This document shows, piece by piece, positions 1-11,097 of a stretch of 64,000 bases of DNA; the first letter of the stretch is position 1; every line of letters starts with the position of its first letter. Under the pieces are notes generated by a model. The model was given only the letters and a program-made list of their open reading frames with translations. It was not told the origin of the DNA and made no database searches. Source of the DNA: Puccinia triticina. Taxonomy: Eukaryota; Basidiomycota; Pucciniomycetes; Pucciniales; Pucciniaceae. The position numbers were made by a program, and so were the translations under genes. Location: positions 4,066,001 to 4,130,000 of the forward strand of contig NC_070559.1 of NCBI RefSeq assembly GCF_026914185.1, in the 5' to 3' direction.

Positions 1-61
1 CTGCCTTAGATGAAAATTAATCATCAATCCTCCATCAATTATGATGCTGGGGATTGATATT

Positions 62-320
62 GGAATGTTGCTACAGTAGCGCAGCAAAATTGCTCAAGTA
101 GTGTTTTTTCTGCTACTGTAGCAATAAGCGTAGCGGAATTCTGCTATTCACCGCTGAAAATAGCTCGCTATTTTTGCGGATCTTTTCTGCTTGAAAAAAA
201 AAAAGCGAAAAGCGTAGCGCCCAGTCCGCTACTAAAAGCGCAGCGAAGTGGGACCCAAATCGCTACGCTTTTGCTACGCTTACCGCTTTGCGTAGCGTAG
301 CTCTTGTGGTGTTGGTACCA
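62..320. repeat. GTAGCG/CGCTAC word-rich repeat
   Basis: The words GTAGCG, CGCTAC and GCTACGC recur many times on both strands, so the segment can fold on itself. The same word family dominates 12173-13357 and 41955-42050. No coding sense is seen. It is probably the remnant of a non-autonomous element; its ends are not visible here. Confidence 0.6.
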
Positions 321-678
321 AACAAGAGATGTCCTGCAGGCCAGTCCAGATGCAGACATTTCTTCAAGCTCAACCAGCCTCTTGTGTCCAAGGTTGGGTT
401 GCAGGGCTGACAGCATTGCCAAATTGCCCCAATGACCTCCTTAAATTAGATATATTGAAAAATTGACTCCCAAAAATGAATTTTACAACTCCCAAACATT
501 GCAGACACCTGGAAGACCAGATTTTGACGTCTGGCCCGGGTCCCCAGTACCAAAATTTGGTCCGGAAATTTTTTGGGAGTTGGAATACAAATTCCACTAT
601 CCAGAATGGGAGTCAGAAATTTAAATTCACAAAAAATGCCTGAAATGTGGAAAAATTTATAACTCCTCATTGGCACTG

Positions 679-1550
679 CAAGAAAAACTCTAGGAACTGC
701 TTGCAGTTGAGATGCATAAAGCTTGAATCAAGCCTCAGCTCAAGCTGGAGTCAAGCATCTAAATTCTACAGTAGGCTGAGGCAAAATTTCAACCTTGCAA
801 ATGAGCATCCCCCTGAGCACCCTTTTATTTGCTTTTGGTAAATGGCCCATTGAATCCAGCCAGAATAACATAAAAAGGGTATGCGCACATGAAAGGGATA
901 TGTACATATGAAAGGACTATATAGGGGTATGTATGCATGAAAGGGGTATGTGCAGTAAGGGGTATTTGCACATGAAAAGGATTTGTAAACATCAAAGTTT
1001 TGGTACATGTAGGTGACATGTACATAGTCCTTGACTATGCAACCTGTCACACATATCTTGTAGATACTATATAGTTCATTCCACGGCTTTGTAATGAACA
1101 CTATTGATTCTCTGAGCTTCATCTCCAGCACAAAGGGGTACATAAACCTGAATGATGAAAGGGGTATTGAAAGGGATGTAAAAAACTCAAAGGACATGTA
1201 AACATGAAAGGGTCATGAAAGCATGATGAAAGGGGTATGTACACATTGTGAAATGGATACATGCACATGAAAGGGGTATGTGCACATAAAGGGGTATGTA
1301 CAATGAATAGGGTGAGTGCATACAAAAGGGATGTGTGCACATGAAAGGGGAATTTTCACATGAAAGGTGAATTTGCACAGGTATCAACTCATTATTTTGG
1401 AGCCTTTACTCAGTTTTCTGTACCTTAGACTCACTCTTGCATAAATTATACAATCTGCATGAAATCAACCTGTGCTTGATTCTTGCATGAGGCACAGCTT
1501 GCCTTGAGCTCTTGCATCTCAACTGCAAGCAGTTTCTAGAGTTTCTCTTG
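679..1550. mobile_element. Non-autonomous inverted-repeat element (872 bp)
   Basis: The left end begins CAAGAAAAACTCTAGGAACT and the right end, read on the other strand, begins CAAGAGAAACTCTAGAAACT. Similarity continues through a GCTTGCAGTTGAGATGCA block, giving inverted arms of at least 40 bp. A clear target duplication was not found. The interior is filled with a GAAAGGGGTATGT minisatellite and has no transposase. It abuts the hAT element starting at 1579. Confidence 0.6.
865..1385 (+). repeat. ATGAAAGGGGTATGT minisatellite
   Basis: Roughly twenty imperfect units of the form CATGAAAGGGGTATGTGCA, 20-30 bp each, with an interruption at about 1000-1140. Open frames across it are by-products of the repeat. 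It lies wholly inside the inverted-repeat element 679-1550. Confidence 0.75.
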
Positions 1551-1578
1551 TAGTACGGGGTGCCTAAAGCCCCCCAAT

Positions 1579-4036
1579 TAGGGATGGCCGCGGGTACCCG
1601 GAATCCGTCGGCGGGTACTGGCCAGCGGATACCGGGTGCGGGTGCGGGTGTCAGGGCTAGCCAAAAATTCAATACCTGGGTACCCGCCTATCTGACCAAG
1701 CAATATGCATGCAAAGGGTTACACATGCATATGGATCCGTGAGCTTGCACATCCACCACCCCATTGAGCTCCTCATTGATCTTGTCACCCCCATTGATCT
1801 AATCCCCTCCATCAGCTCAAACAAACTTGTAACCCCTCCTCCAATACCGGCCCATCGCAATGACAAGGAGCAGCAAGAAGTGTCACAAGTTACCCTCTTC
1901 ACCTGCATCCTTGGTCAAAAGTACCACAGCTCAATCTCAAGAACCAACTCAACAAAGACAAAAGGCCACCCACTCCAATTCCAATGATGAAACTCAAATC
2001 ACGAATGTGGATACCACTACACCTGGAGCCAGTCAAAAAATCAATATTGATGATGATTTGGACAAACGGGAGCTTGGTAAGCCTGTTTTATCATTCCTTT
2101 TTGCTGGTAAATATCCGGAATGACTGACAAAAATCAAAAAAAAAAAAAAACAGGAAAGGCAATGAAACTACATGAAAATCAGCTAAGTGCATGTTACTCA
2201 AGTTTTGACCCCCCCCCCCCCTCCTTTCGCATTGTCTGGACAAAAACGGTCAAAAAATGATTGCATACCCCTGCAAGAGGTGCGTAGATTCTCTGACCTG
2301 AACGTGGTTTTGATGTTTACTGATCAGATCAATCATTTTACCTTCCAGCTGTGGAAAAAAATCTCTTGTCCGAGGTATGAAAACTACACAAAAAACCTTG
2401 CAAAGCATGTCGCCACCTGCCTTAAAAAACAACAAGAGGATCTCAAATCTCAAAAACTTGTTTTGTTGGGGGTATCCGGAACTGGGGATATTGATCCTCG
2501 TGAAGTGAGTCATCACAATATCCCCAACATTTGAATTTGTTCCTCCACTGACCCGTTTTTGGATTCAACAGGTTCCACAGCTCTGTGCAATTTACAACGT
2601 CACCATACTTCCATGTCCAATGTATGGCCCATGTTATTAACCTAGTGGTCAAGGATGGTCTCAAGGTTGTAGGTCCCGCAGTCGAGTCACTCCGAAATAG
2701 TGTTCAGTACATCCACGGATCTTTGTCTCGGATGGATGCCTTCAACAAGGCTCTTGTTTCTGTGAATCTAGCCAAAGACATGAAACACCCATCCAAGGAT
2801 GTAACAACCCAATGGAACGCGACCTTCTTAATGATCAAGTCATCAATGCCATGTAAGTTGGCCTTCCAGCAAATCAATCTTGAAGACAACAAATTTGAAA
2901 CTTGCCCAAGCGAAGCACAATGGGAGGAACTTGGTGTCATCCAAGATTTCCTCGAGCCTTTCTACCAAGGCAAGCTTATTTGAATCTTACTGTGAGCATC
3001 CATCAAACATCTACTGATATATTTTCTCTCAGCCACCCTTGTCTTAAGTGGAACACAGTATCCAACCATCAACCATGCCTACCACGCGATGACCGCCATT
3101 CAGAAGCAACTAGCCCACTACACCGAACCTCGCACCTGCCCCAGTGAAATAGAATCTCGCCTCCATGATATGGTCAAGCCAATGCTTGAGAAGTTTCACA
3201 AGTACTGGGATTCATCAAAGGAGCTTGCGGCAATTGGACTGATTCTAGACCCCCGATATAAGATTTGTTATCTTTGCTACAGCCTTGAGCAGCAATCCCA
3301 CCTCCCAACATCTGAGGTTGATTCTTTCACAGCAAAGGTTAGGTTTTCCATCCTATTGCTTTGGAACCAATATGTACCCCCTCAATCACCTGTCGCCGAA
3401 CAATCCACTCAACCCGCCTCAACGGCCAAGGTTAAAAAGATCGACAAAGATCTATCCAGGTTCAACGAATACATGGCCGGTACCATGTCTGGACATCAAC
3501 TCAATGCGCCCGGAGCCGAATTGGATTTGTATCTAGAAGAACGGAACATTGTCTGTGACCCCAATAGCGAGGACAATCAGTTCAATATTCTTGGCTGGTG
3601 GGAGGGAAATGCGGCTCAATTCCCTTCATTGTCCCAGTTTGCAAGAATAATGCTCATGATTCCCATGACATCTGTGGCATCGGAGTCGGCTTTCTCAACG
3701 AGTGGGTGTGTGCTGGACGATTATCGGATGTGGCTTAATGATGAAACAGTCGACGCATTGTTGTGCACTCAAGACTGGATCAAAGCAGCCAGGGCCAAGG
3801 AATCTTCTTAAATTGCTATTTTTATTTTCATATGTTGTAACCGGTGAAAGGTTGTAATGCAGCCTGAGTCTGACTGGCGAAATAGCGGGCAGCCTGCAGG
3901 CCGCCCGTGGGCTGCCCGCCACCCGCCCGTTTAGTAAACGGGTTTGGGCCGGGCTGCGTTCTTGGCTGCACTGGCCCGGCCCGGCCTTTCCGCTAACTTC
4001 ACGGGCTGGCCCGAGCCTGCCCAATAGCCATCCTTA
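1579..4036 (+). mobile_element. Decayed hAT-superfamily DNA transposon
   Basis: The left end reads TAGGGATGGC and the right end, reversed, TAAGGATGGC, matching the usual hAT terminus (TAGGGATG). Just inside the ends lie GC-rich subterminal blocks made of GGGTACCCG words on the left and GGCCCGGGC words on the right. The interior encodes recognisable hAT transposase segments. No 8-bp target duplication is evident, so the element is old or one end is misjudged by a few bases. Confidence 0.7.
1860..3811 (+). pseudogene. hAT transposase remnant (dimerisation domain intact)
   Basis: The gene is a set of exon-like open segments. An N-terminal low-complexity exon ends at a GTAAGC donor near 2075. 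A middle piece at 2187-2534 follows, then 2585-2983 with the hAT motif HVQCMAHVINLVVKDGL, then 3089-3811 with the C-terminal hAT dimerisation region (ILGWWEGNAAQFPSLSQFAR ... SVASESAFSTSG). A BED zinc finger and the first catalytic aspartate region are not recognisable and the reading frame changes between pieces. The family performs cut-and-paste transposition in the nucleus. I infer a non-functional copy, although some frame changes may be genuine introns. Confidence 0.75.
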
Positions 4037-4825
4037 CTTTCAGCTTTAAGTTTGTGCATATTATTTTTGTTGTATTGTGTTTTTCTGGGGAGATTGTTTC
4101 CTACCCTGGATTTGTGCGCAATAAACACCAACTCTCTAATATTTCTCAGATGTTATTGTTGACATTGTCAATTGCACATTGCGTGCCACTACCATGAGTG
4201 AGCAGACAAAACCTGCAAGATTTTGTGCCAGCTTCATCTTTCCGTGGACGGTTGGACACAGTATTTGTGGTTGGGTGCCATACATATGGTGTGCATTGAT
4301 TTATGTGCCACTGTGCATTGGATGTCTGGTCTGGCCGCCCTGTTTGGTGGATGCGCTTCAAGCAACTAACCAATTTTGCCTGCTTCTGTCTGGTGACGTA
4401 GAATGTGGACGGCGGATTGCGCGAGGGGGTGGAAGATGGCTTCATGAAGCCATTGTGGGGCCAGGTCCTGTCGTGAGATGTAAGGATCAGCCCGTCCCCA
4501 GAAGTTCTATGTAGTGCACCTGGGGTGTATGTGGTTGGTTTCCCTTGAGTCCGGACCTATATGGAGGCTTGGAGCCAACTTTTTGGCCAACATCTTTTGA
4601 TTTTCAGAATTTTAATTCTTGGTGTAAATTTTCAAGTCCCACCACCTGAAACTGGAATCCAGCGGTCAAATATTAATTCCACTGCCAAACTGGACAGATT
4701 TGACAGAGTCTGTAATGATTGCCCATTCATACTGGCCAAATAATCTGCCTGGGTGCCAAAGAAGATTCCACAATAATCACATGGCTCATGTACATGCTGT
4801 AACAGAGGCATACCTTAACCAACCT
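4037..4825. other. No recognisable gene
   Basis: Intergenic sequence downstream of the hAT element. Open frames up to 111 codons exist on both strands but show no family resemblance, and no inverted-repeat ends were found. Confidence 0.4.
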
Positions 4826-6300
4826 TTTGATGACCAGAGCAGAGCGGTCATTGAGAGAGTGCGTAACCCTCTTGATGACCGGCTTAAACTATGCCAATCA
4901 GCAAGGGGAGCTCTTGATGACCTGTATAAACTATGCCGGTGTGAGACTCCAAAAGCGGTTTGCACCTCTTACGGCTGAATTTAGAGAAGTATGTGTGGGG
5001 AAACCCCTGCTTCTCTGAAAGACAAAGACTGACAACACCCCCAGCTAGGATGGAAGCAAGAAGACAGTGGTCTAGTTTAGCTGAATACTTTTCTCACAAG
5101 TGGCTCACAATGGACTGTGTATTGCAAAATATAAAGCTAGTATTTTATTATGTGGCAGAGAGTGTGAGGGTGACAATTTATTTGAATCTTGTGGGGGAAT
5201 GATCTCCTTGATTTGATTGGGAAAAAAGGAAGAGAGAGCCCCTCCTTATATAGGAAAATGTGAGGCATTTGTGCTGGTGGTCTATGTACATGAGGGGTTT
5301 TGGCTGGTGTGCCTTTTACAAATGAGATATTTTGGCTGGTCTGCTGTGCAGAATACAGCTATGTACAGTCTTGCAGTTTAGACATGAGCAAATTTAGCTG
5401 GTGATCTAGTAACAAGTGTGGCTTACACAGCCCTCTGGTTGCTATGGAATCTTCTCAAGTGACCTGCACAGCTTTCAGTATTGTTGTGTAGTACAGCTTT
5501 CAGTATTGCTGTGTAGTCTGCTTGAGTGACTTGCACAGCCCCATGGTTACTATGCAGCTTTATTAATGTGGCTTTTGGTTGCTAGGATACTGCAATAAGT
5601 GGCTTGTGCCATGGTTGCTACACAGCTGCATATGAGGCTGGCTGGTTGCTACACAGCCACCTACATACACACAGATTCATGTAAAAGGGTAGTATGTAAG
5701 CTATATAAATGCAGTTGTGTACAGCTGTGTATGTAAACTGAAGGGGGTGTGTGTGTCAAAAGAGGGTGTAATGTAACACCACATATGTAAATTATAAATT
5801 TTTGCATTTTTCCATCCAGAACAAAAGCGTCTACCACACTGTTCATCAAGGCAAGCTCTCAATGACCAGTTTATGCCAGTCATTGAGAGGTTTACAAGCA
5901 GAATTCTTTCCATGACCAGCAGCAATGACAGGTCTTCCATGCTCATTGAGGGAGTAAATCATATGTACCTCAATAGCAGAGCTTTTGATGACCAGACCAC
6001 TCATCAAGAGCCACAATGACCGGCATAACAGATCATGAGAGGGATATTTACATACTCCCTTGATGGTGGGCATGACCAGTAATCAAGGGGGATATCTACT
6101 CATTCAATGACCGGTATACATAGACCGTTCATCAAGAGGTTTATCTCCTTGCCAGTTGACCGGTATATATACCCAAAATCAAGGGTATTTTGTACTCCCT
6201 CCGGTCTTAGAGAGGAGTACTCTCAATGACCGGTACAATCAATCTTTGAGAGGAGTACCTTAGATGACTGGCACAACACTTTAGAGCCTTCAATGACCAA
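4826..6300. repeat. TGACCGGT/ACCGGTCA palindromic-word array, interrupted
   Basis: Two blocks (4826-4975 and 5815-6300) carry the word TGACCRG, or its complement CYGGTCA, every 20-40 bases, usually followed by TCATTGAGAG or TCATCAAGAG. The blocks are separated by about 800 bp with an LTR-like promoter on the minus strand, so the array was probably split by an insertion. The same word family makes up the arrays at 8870-9330, 9700-10165 and 48345-48700. Confidence 0.65.
4990..5340 (-). promoter_or_regulatory. LTR-like promoter block
   Basis: Read on the minus strand, repeated CCAGCCAAAA-CCTCAT words lead into CTATATAAGGAGGGGCTCTC, a TATA-like box followed by a pyrimidine-rich stretch. The same arrangement (CTATTTAAGGAGGCTCTCC) occurs on the plus strand near 50930. 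This resembles the U3/R portion of a solo LTR. Exact ends and a target duplication were not resolved. Confidence 0.4.
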
Positions 6301-6660
6301 TCAGTGACACATTTTTGCTTCATATTAGTTCCTTCTTCTATGGTGGCTTATACAGACAATTTGGGATGGAAGGAGGAACAAAGCGGAATATGGCTACAAT
6401 GGCATCTCCATGCCTGGTTTGTTTGTTTTTTTGTTCTTTCTATTTTGAAAATGGGTTGTGCTCATCATGAATGGCCAGCAGGCGCCGTCCTGGCCGCTTT
6501 GGCAGGTGAGTTGGCCATTTTGAGACAAATTCACCATAATCTCAGGAATTCTGTCCAGATTGTTGCTTCAGAGCCTACATAGCCCTATCAACCCACCAGT
6601 TGGGCGAAAAATCCATTCTGTGAAACTGGATTGCAGGATTCAATCTGGCTTGGCAGAACC

Positions 6661-7039
6661 AACAAAGGGTAGTTACACTACGCGTAACGCGTAGATAACG
6701 GTAATGTAACAAAAAATTTTTGTTGTTATCTACGTGTTACGCGTAACCGCAGTGTAATTACGTTATTGCAACACGTTGAGCCGGTTTTTTTATGCTCGTT
6801 GCGTTATCCGGGCGCGCGGAGCCCTTGATAACAAGAAAAAAATGGGCCTTAAATGGTCTGTTATTGCGTTATCCGGGGGATAACGCAATAACGGGCCTCA
6901 AAAATGAGGCCCGTTACGTTACGTGCGGGGCCTGAAATGACCCTGTTACTAGTAAAGTAACGGGGGTCCCCGGATAACGGGGGTAGTTACGTTACCAAAA
7001 TTTCGCGGATAACGCAACATAACGTAACTACCCTTTGTT
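6661..7039. mobile_element. Foldback MITE of GTTAC/GTAAC words, 9-bp target duplication
   Basis: Perfect terminal inverted repeats AACAAAGGGTAGTTAC and GTAACTACCCTTTGTT enclose 379 bp made almost wholly of CGTTAT, GTTAC and their complements. The 9-bp sequence GGCAGAACC directly flanks both sides (6652-6660 and 7040-7048). A 9-bp duplication is typical of Mutator-like elements. There is no coding capacity. A related larger element lies at 22743-23625. Confidence 0.85.
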
Positions 7040-7194
7040 GGCAGAACCCAACTCACCTATGAACAAAACAATTTTGAGGCATGTGGTCTATTGATACTTC
7101 CCGACATCTATCAGCAGACCAATCACTTGGCCAAGGAGACCAATGTTTCTTAATTTTCCTCTCCCACTAATAGCATACACCACGGGGCCAATTT

Positions 7195-7665
7195 CTGGGA
7201 AACCGCTGCGTCCAATGGACGCTTTTGCCCTGGAAGCGTCCAGAGGATGCTCCCAGAGCATCCAATGGATGCTACGGGGCAAAAGCATCACTTGGATGGT
7301 TTCAAAAAGCATCCAAGTGCCGCTTTGCTGGCCAAAGTGTCATTTGGACGCCCAAAAAATAGCATCCATTGGACACGCTCCTCCAGGAGTGTCCGATGGA
7401 CGCTTTCCATGCAAATGTGCGCTCCAACAATCAGAAACTCCAGCCAGAGTGTCCAATGGACACCACAGAAAAAATTCCCATCAGCAAATCTCAAACAAGA
7501 GTGTCCGGTGGACACAAGAAAATCTGTCCACTAAACACTCTTGTTTGAGGGTGTCCAATGGACACAAGAAACACTGTCCATTGGACACTCTCAAACAAGA
7601 GTGCTCAATGGACACCAAACATAATCCCCTTGGACACCCTCAATCAAGGCTGTGCAAATGATTAA
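7195..7665. repeat. TCCAATGGAC palindromic-word array
   Basis: More than a dozen copies of the near-palindrome TCCAATGGA, usually as GTGTCCAATGGACAC or CATCCAATGGATG, are spaced 20-40 bp apart with AAGAAA or CTCAAACAAGAGTG linkers. The left half favours GCATCC, the right half GTGTCC, as if two sub-families expanded in turn. Open frames here are repeat by-products. Confidence 0.75.
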
Positions 7666-7904
7666 GAGTGTCAGATCTCAGGGCGGAGGAGTGTTGTTGG
7701 TTGCAGTACTTAAACAATGAAGGTCCCTGCCCTTGCAGCGATTGCATGTCTGGAATAGTTGGGAGAGGGTTACCTATAGGGCTCTCGCTTCAGCTAGGTT
7801 GTGTGTTTGACTCCCGCTCGGAGTATTGATGCAGTTGCCTACCTGGAGGCTGTGCTGAAACCCAATTGGGGGCGACTCATTTTTTTGTCCCAAATGAAGT
7901 GTAG

Positions 7905-8085
7905 AGACCATCCAGCGGATGGTTGTTCAATCATCCGCTGAATGTTCCCTGGTCCGTACATGGGATGGTTTGTCCGAACCATCCAATGCAAGGGAAGTAC
8001 AATGTCCGTCCAAAGGATGGACCCCCCCGCGCCAGATCCAGACAGCCAAAGGTGCGGCCATTGGTCCAACCAATGGATGCCCTGG
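7905..8085. repeat. CATCCGCTGGATG-type palindromic words
   Basis: Short inverted words (ACCATCCAGCGGATGGTT, AATCATCCGCTGAATG, AACCATCCAATGCA, GTCCAAAGGATGGAC) are packed in about 180 bp. They are related in form to the TCCAATGGAC array just upstream but differ in core bases. Confidence 0.5.
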
Positions 8086-8164
8086 ATGGCCTGTGGTCTA
8101 GATATTTGACATTGTGTCTTTTCCTTGGAGCAGGTAACTACATTTGTCCATCAGACCAGGTCCA

Positions 8165-8255
8165 AACTTAACATAAGCCCCTTGCTGCTGCGGGCGTCTG
8201 GTCTTGCAAAGCAAGCCTCCAATAGCCCTTGGCAGGAGGGACTTGCACGCTATTG
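8165..8255. repeat. AACTTAACATAAG...GGGACTT hairpin element
   Basis: Begins AACTTAACATAAGCCCC and ends GCAGGAGGGACTTGC, with a GC-rich interior containing CTTGCAAAGCAAGCCTCC. It is one copy of a short dispersed hairpin family seen at least nine times in this window. Confidence 0.55.
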
Positions 8256-8633
8256 CCCCTTTTTGGCGTGCCAACATTCTGAGTTTGGCTGATTGGTTTC
8301 TTCAAACCATCACAGTTTCCTGCTTTCAACATGTTTGAACTTAAACATTTGCTTGGCATAAATCCTTGCTTCTTGCCTATCATCTCATATTGTGATTCCA
8401 GGAATGCTTGGACATCTTTTTGAGCTGTGAGCTCAAAGTCATGGAATCCTGAAATTTGAATTCAGGTTTTCAGCCTTCCTGCTGGGCAGCAATAGGGGGC
8501 TGACATGCCAAGTTTGCAGCTGTGTTGGTCAGAAAACCAAACTTTTACCGTTGCTGTGGCTCAAAGTCCATAACTTTAGCCCACTGAAAATGTTGAATTG
8601 TTCAAGCTTAAGTGGAATCACAATACAATCTGA

Positions 8634-9551
8634 GGCCCCGTTTGGCAGGATTGATGTTATGTAATAACCACTGCTTTTCTATAACCAGGACTCACCGAGG
8701 CCCATATTGTATCACTTGCATGTTTGGCAGATTTGAGAAGTTATAAGGGTCATCAAAACTTTCCTCATCACTCCTCATCATCCCTGCCATTTCCAATATC
8801 CTGGTGTATTTGGGGTGATATTGACACCCTTAGACGACACACACCCAACTCTACCTCTGTTACTCCCCTCAATGGCCGGTACAGACTTTGTACCGGTCAC
8901 CCAGCAGAGTACACACTCAAATCAATGGGCCAACACAACCGGTCATCAAGATTGATGACCAATCCAACACAATCCGCCATCAATGACCAATGTTCATCAA
9001 AGGGACATTCACCTCAATGACCATTGGTCATTGAAGGGCCCATGTATTCCCCCAATGACCATTGGTCATCAAAGGGAATATGTATGTATTCCCCTTGATG
9101 ACCATCTGTCATCAAATGGACTGTGTATTCTCCCTGATGACCATTGGTCATCAAAGGGACTATGCATTCTCCTCAATGACCATTGGTCATTGAAGGGTCT
9201 GTGTACATATTCTCCTTGATGACCATTGGTCATCCAAGGGACCATGTATTCCCTTCAATGACCCATGGTCATCAATGGGACTATATGTTCCCAAAAAGGG
9301 ACTCTGTATTCCCTTTGATGATTGTGTACCAGCCATTGTTGAAAGGGGTTAAACACTTGATTGGCCTTGCCGGTATGTACGCTCAATGGCCAGTATTTAC
9401 CGGCCATGGATCTTGTTATGTAGGCAAGCTGTATGAAGCAAGTGGCAGCCAAACACTTGTGTTATGTTGAAAGATATGAAATTCAAGAGTGATGTGTATC
9501 ACATTAGGTAAGTACGCAACATCACATAACATTATTGCTGCCAAACGGGCC
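8634..9551. mobile_element. Non-autonomous element enclosing a TGACC palindrome array
   Basis: Ends GGCCCCGTTTGGCAG and CTGCCAAACGGGCC form a terminal inverted repeat, extended by TGATGTTATG against CATAACATTA. TGA directly flanks both ends (8631-8633 and 9552-9554), consistent with a 3-bp target duplication. The middle (8870-9330) is an array of GATGACCATTGGTCATC units of about 40 bp, each a near-perfect palindrome followed by AAAGGGACTRTGTATTC. No transposase is present. Confidence 0.7.
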
Positions 9552-9699
9552 TGAGTTATGTTAGACCTTTTCTTCTGGTACAAATAAATTATCCAAGAAA
9601 ATCAAAACTTGGAGTTTACTGAAGTAGAGATCATCTGTGCTCAATGAAATCTACATGTAGTTTTTTTTCAACTTACAGTTTTTTTTCATACCATACACC

Positions 9700-10165
9700 A
9701 GGATACACCCCACTCAATGACAGGTCATCGGATGGAGTGTGCTACAATCAAGTTGAGTCCAAACTCCATCCAATGACCCAGCTCCACTCAACAACCAGTC
9801 ATTGGATGGAGTCCCACTCCACTCAAAAACCACTTATTGGATGGGGATCACGGGTCATTGAGTGGAGTGGTGCTCCATCCAATGAACGCAAAGTGGCACT
9901 CCACCCGATGACCGGTTGGGTGGGGTATACACCCCACTTGATGACTGGTCATCGGAATAGATGGAGTGTGGACTCAGCACACCCCACTCAATGACCGGTC
10001 ATCAAGTGGGGTGTATACCCCACCTGACCAATCATTGGGTAGAGTGCCACATTGGATCCGGTCATTGGATGGAGTTCCACTCCACTCAATAACCTGTCAT
10101 CAAGTGGAGTGTACACCTAATGGCCGGTTGGGTGGGGATCCCATAATGAACCGGCCATTGAATGG
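9700..10165. repeat. TGACCGGTCATC palindromic array, TGGAGTG type
   Basis: Units of CACTCAATGACCGGTCATCAAGTGGGGTGTA type are repeated about twelve times in either orientation. The palindromic core TGACCGGTCA matches the arrays at 4826-6300 and 8870-9330, but the linker (CTCCACTC, CCCCAC) is distinct. No terminal repeats were identified. Confidence 0.65.
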
Positions 10166-10199
10166 TTACGTTGTCCAGCTACATTGCCACTTATGAGCA

Positions 10200-11080
10200 C
10201 AGTCCTCAAATGAGGGTCCATGCTATAATCTCACAATGAATGTCTGCAAATCTGGCTCGCAGAGTCAGTAACGTTCATGAGGTTTGTCAGCCTTAGAGTC
10301 AACTCATCTGACCTAAAGTCTGCCCCTTTTCTACTTTTTTACATATGAATTACTTCATATCTTTTTCATCTTAAGAGATATCTTTGTTTTGACTTCATAT
10401 TTTGTTTCCTCATGCAATTTTAACCCTAGTTACAACTTATCAATTCCTTGTAACTATACTCCTTCCCTGAGTTATTGAGTTGTGGCGCGCATGCGCAGTT
10501 GTGATGTGTCAGCGCTACCAGGCGCGCCAAACCACATGTACACCCGGGGAGTACCTCCACGCGGGACTGACCTCGGAAATGATGAGGAATCCACGGCTGA
10601 CCCTCGCGGGGGGCGGACCAGCGGCTGTCAGTCCACACGCCCACGTGCTCACCACCAAGAATCGCGAGGGTGGCCTCGCCGGGATCATCTCGTGGATCCC
10701 ACACAAGCCACGGGCATTCCGTGGAGGCGGCGAGCTCCCCTTGTCTTCCAAACAACATTATGGGGGCCGTGGATGCCCCGTCTTCTGACAGGAGCATTGG
10801 GTCACTCCCCGACAATCTTGGGTCAACTGGCACTATGTAGCTGAAATGAAAGCTGCCACCCACAGGGTAGCAGATGCTGCATTATCATGGATAAAAAAAA
10901 CAAATGAGAAGAGCACAAAAAAGCAATTTTACAACAGGAAAAAAAGAGAAAAAAAAAAAACGAGGAGAGGGGAGGGGGGATGAGATGAAGGATTGCAATG
11001 TGAGACAGATAGAGATGTGATCAAGGGAAGCTCTGGATGGGTATGGCGAGTATATAAAGGAGTCTCCCCATCCGCCGCAT
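10200..11080. other. GC-rich repeat-like block, no recognised gene
   Basis: Contains scattered GGATCCCAC, TCCACGCGG and CCCGCGG words, a purine-rich low-complexity run near 10900-10980, and a TATATAAAGG box at 11049-11058. Overlapping open frames on both strands at 10480-10860 have no family resemblance and conflict with each other. Confidence 0.4.
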
Positions 11081-11097
11081 CCTTTGCCCGACCATTC

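Noticed and set aside
766..1387. Tyr/Pro/His-rich frames on the minus strand
   Set aside because: Translation of the GAAAGGGGTATGT minisatellite in different registers.
8870..9330. CRISPR-like array of ~40-bp units
   Set aside because: The units are themselves palindromes with short variable linkers, the setting is a spliced eukaryotic genome, and the array is bounded by transposon-like ends.
10480..10863. Three overlapping frames of 100-145 codons on both strands
   Set aside because: GC-rich repeat-like DNA; the frames conflict with each other and show no family resemblance.
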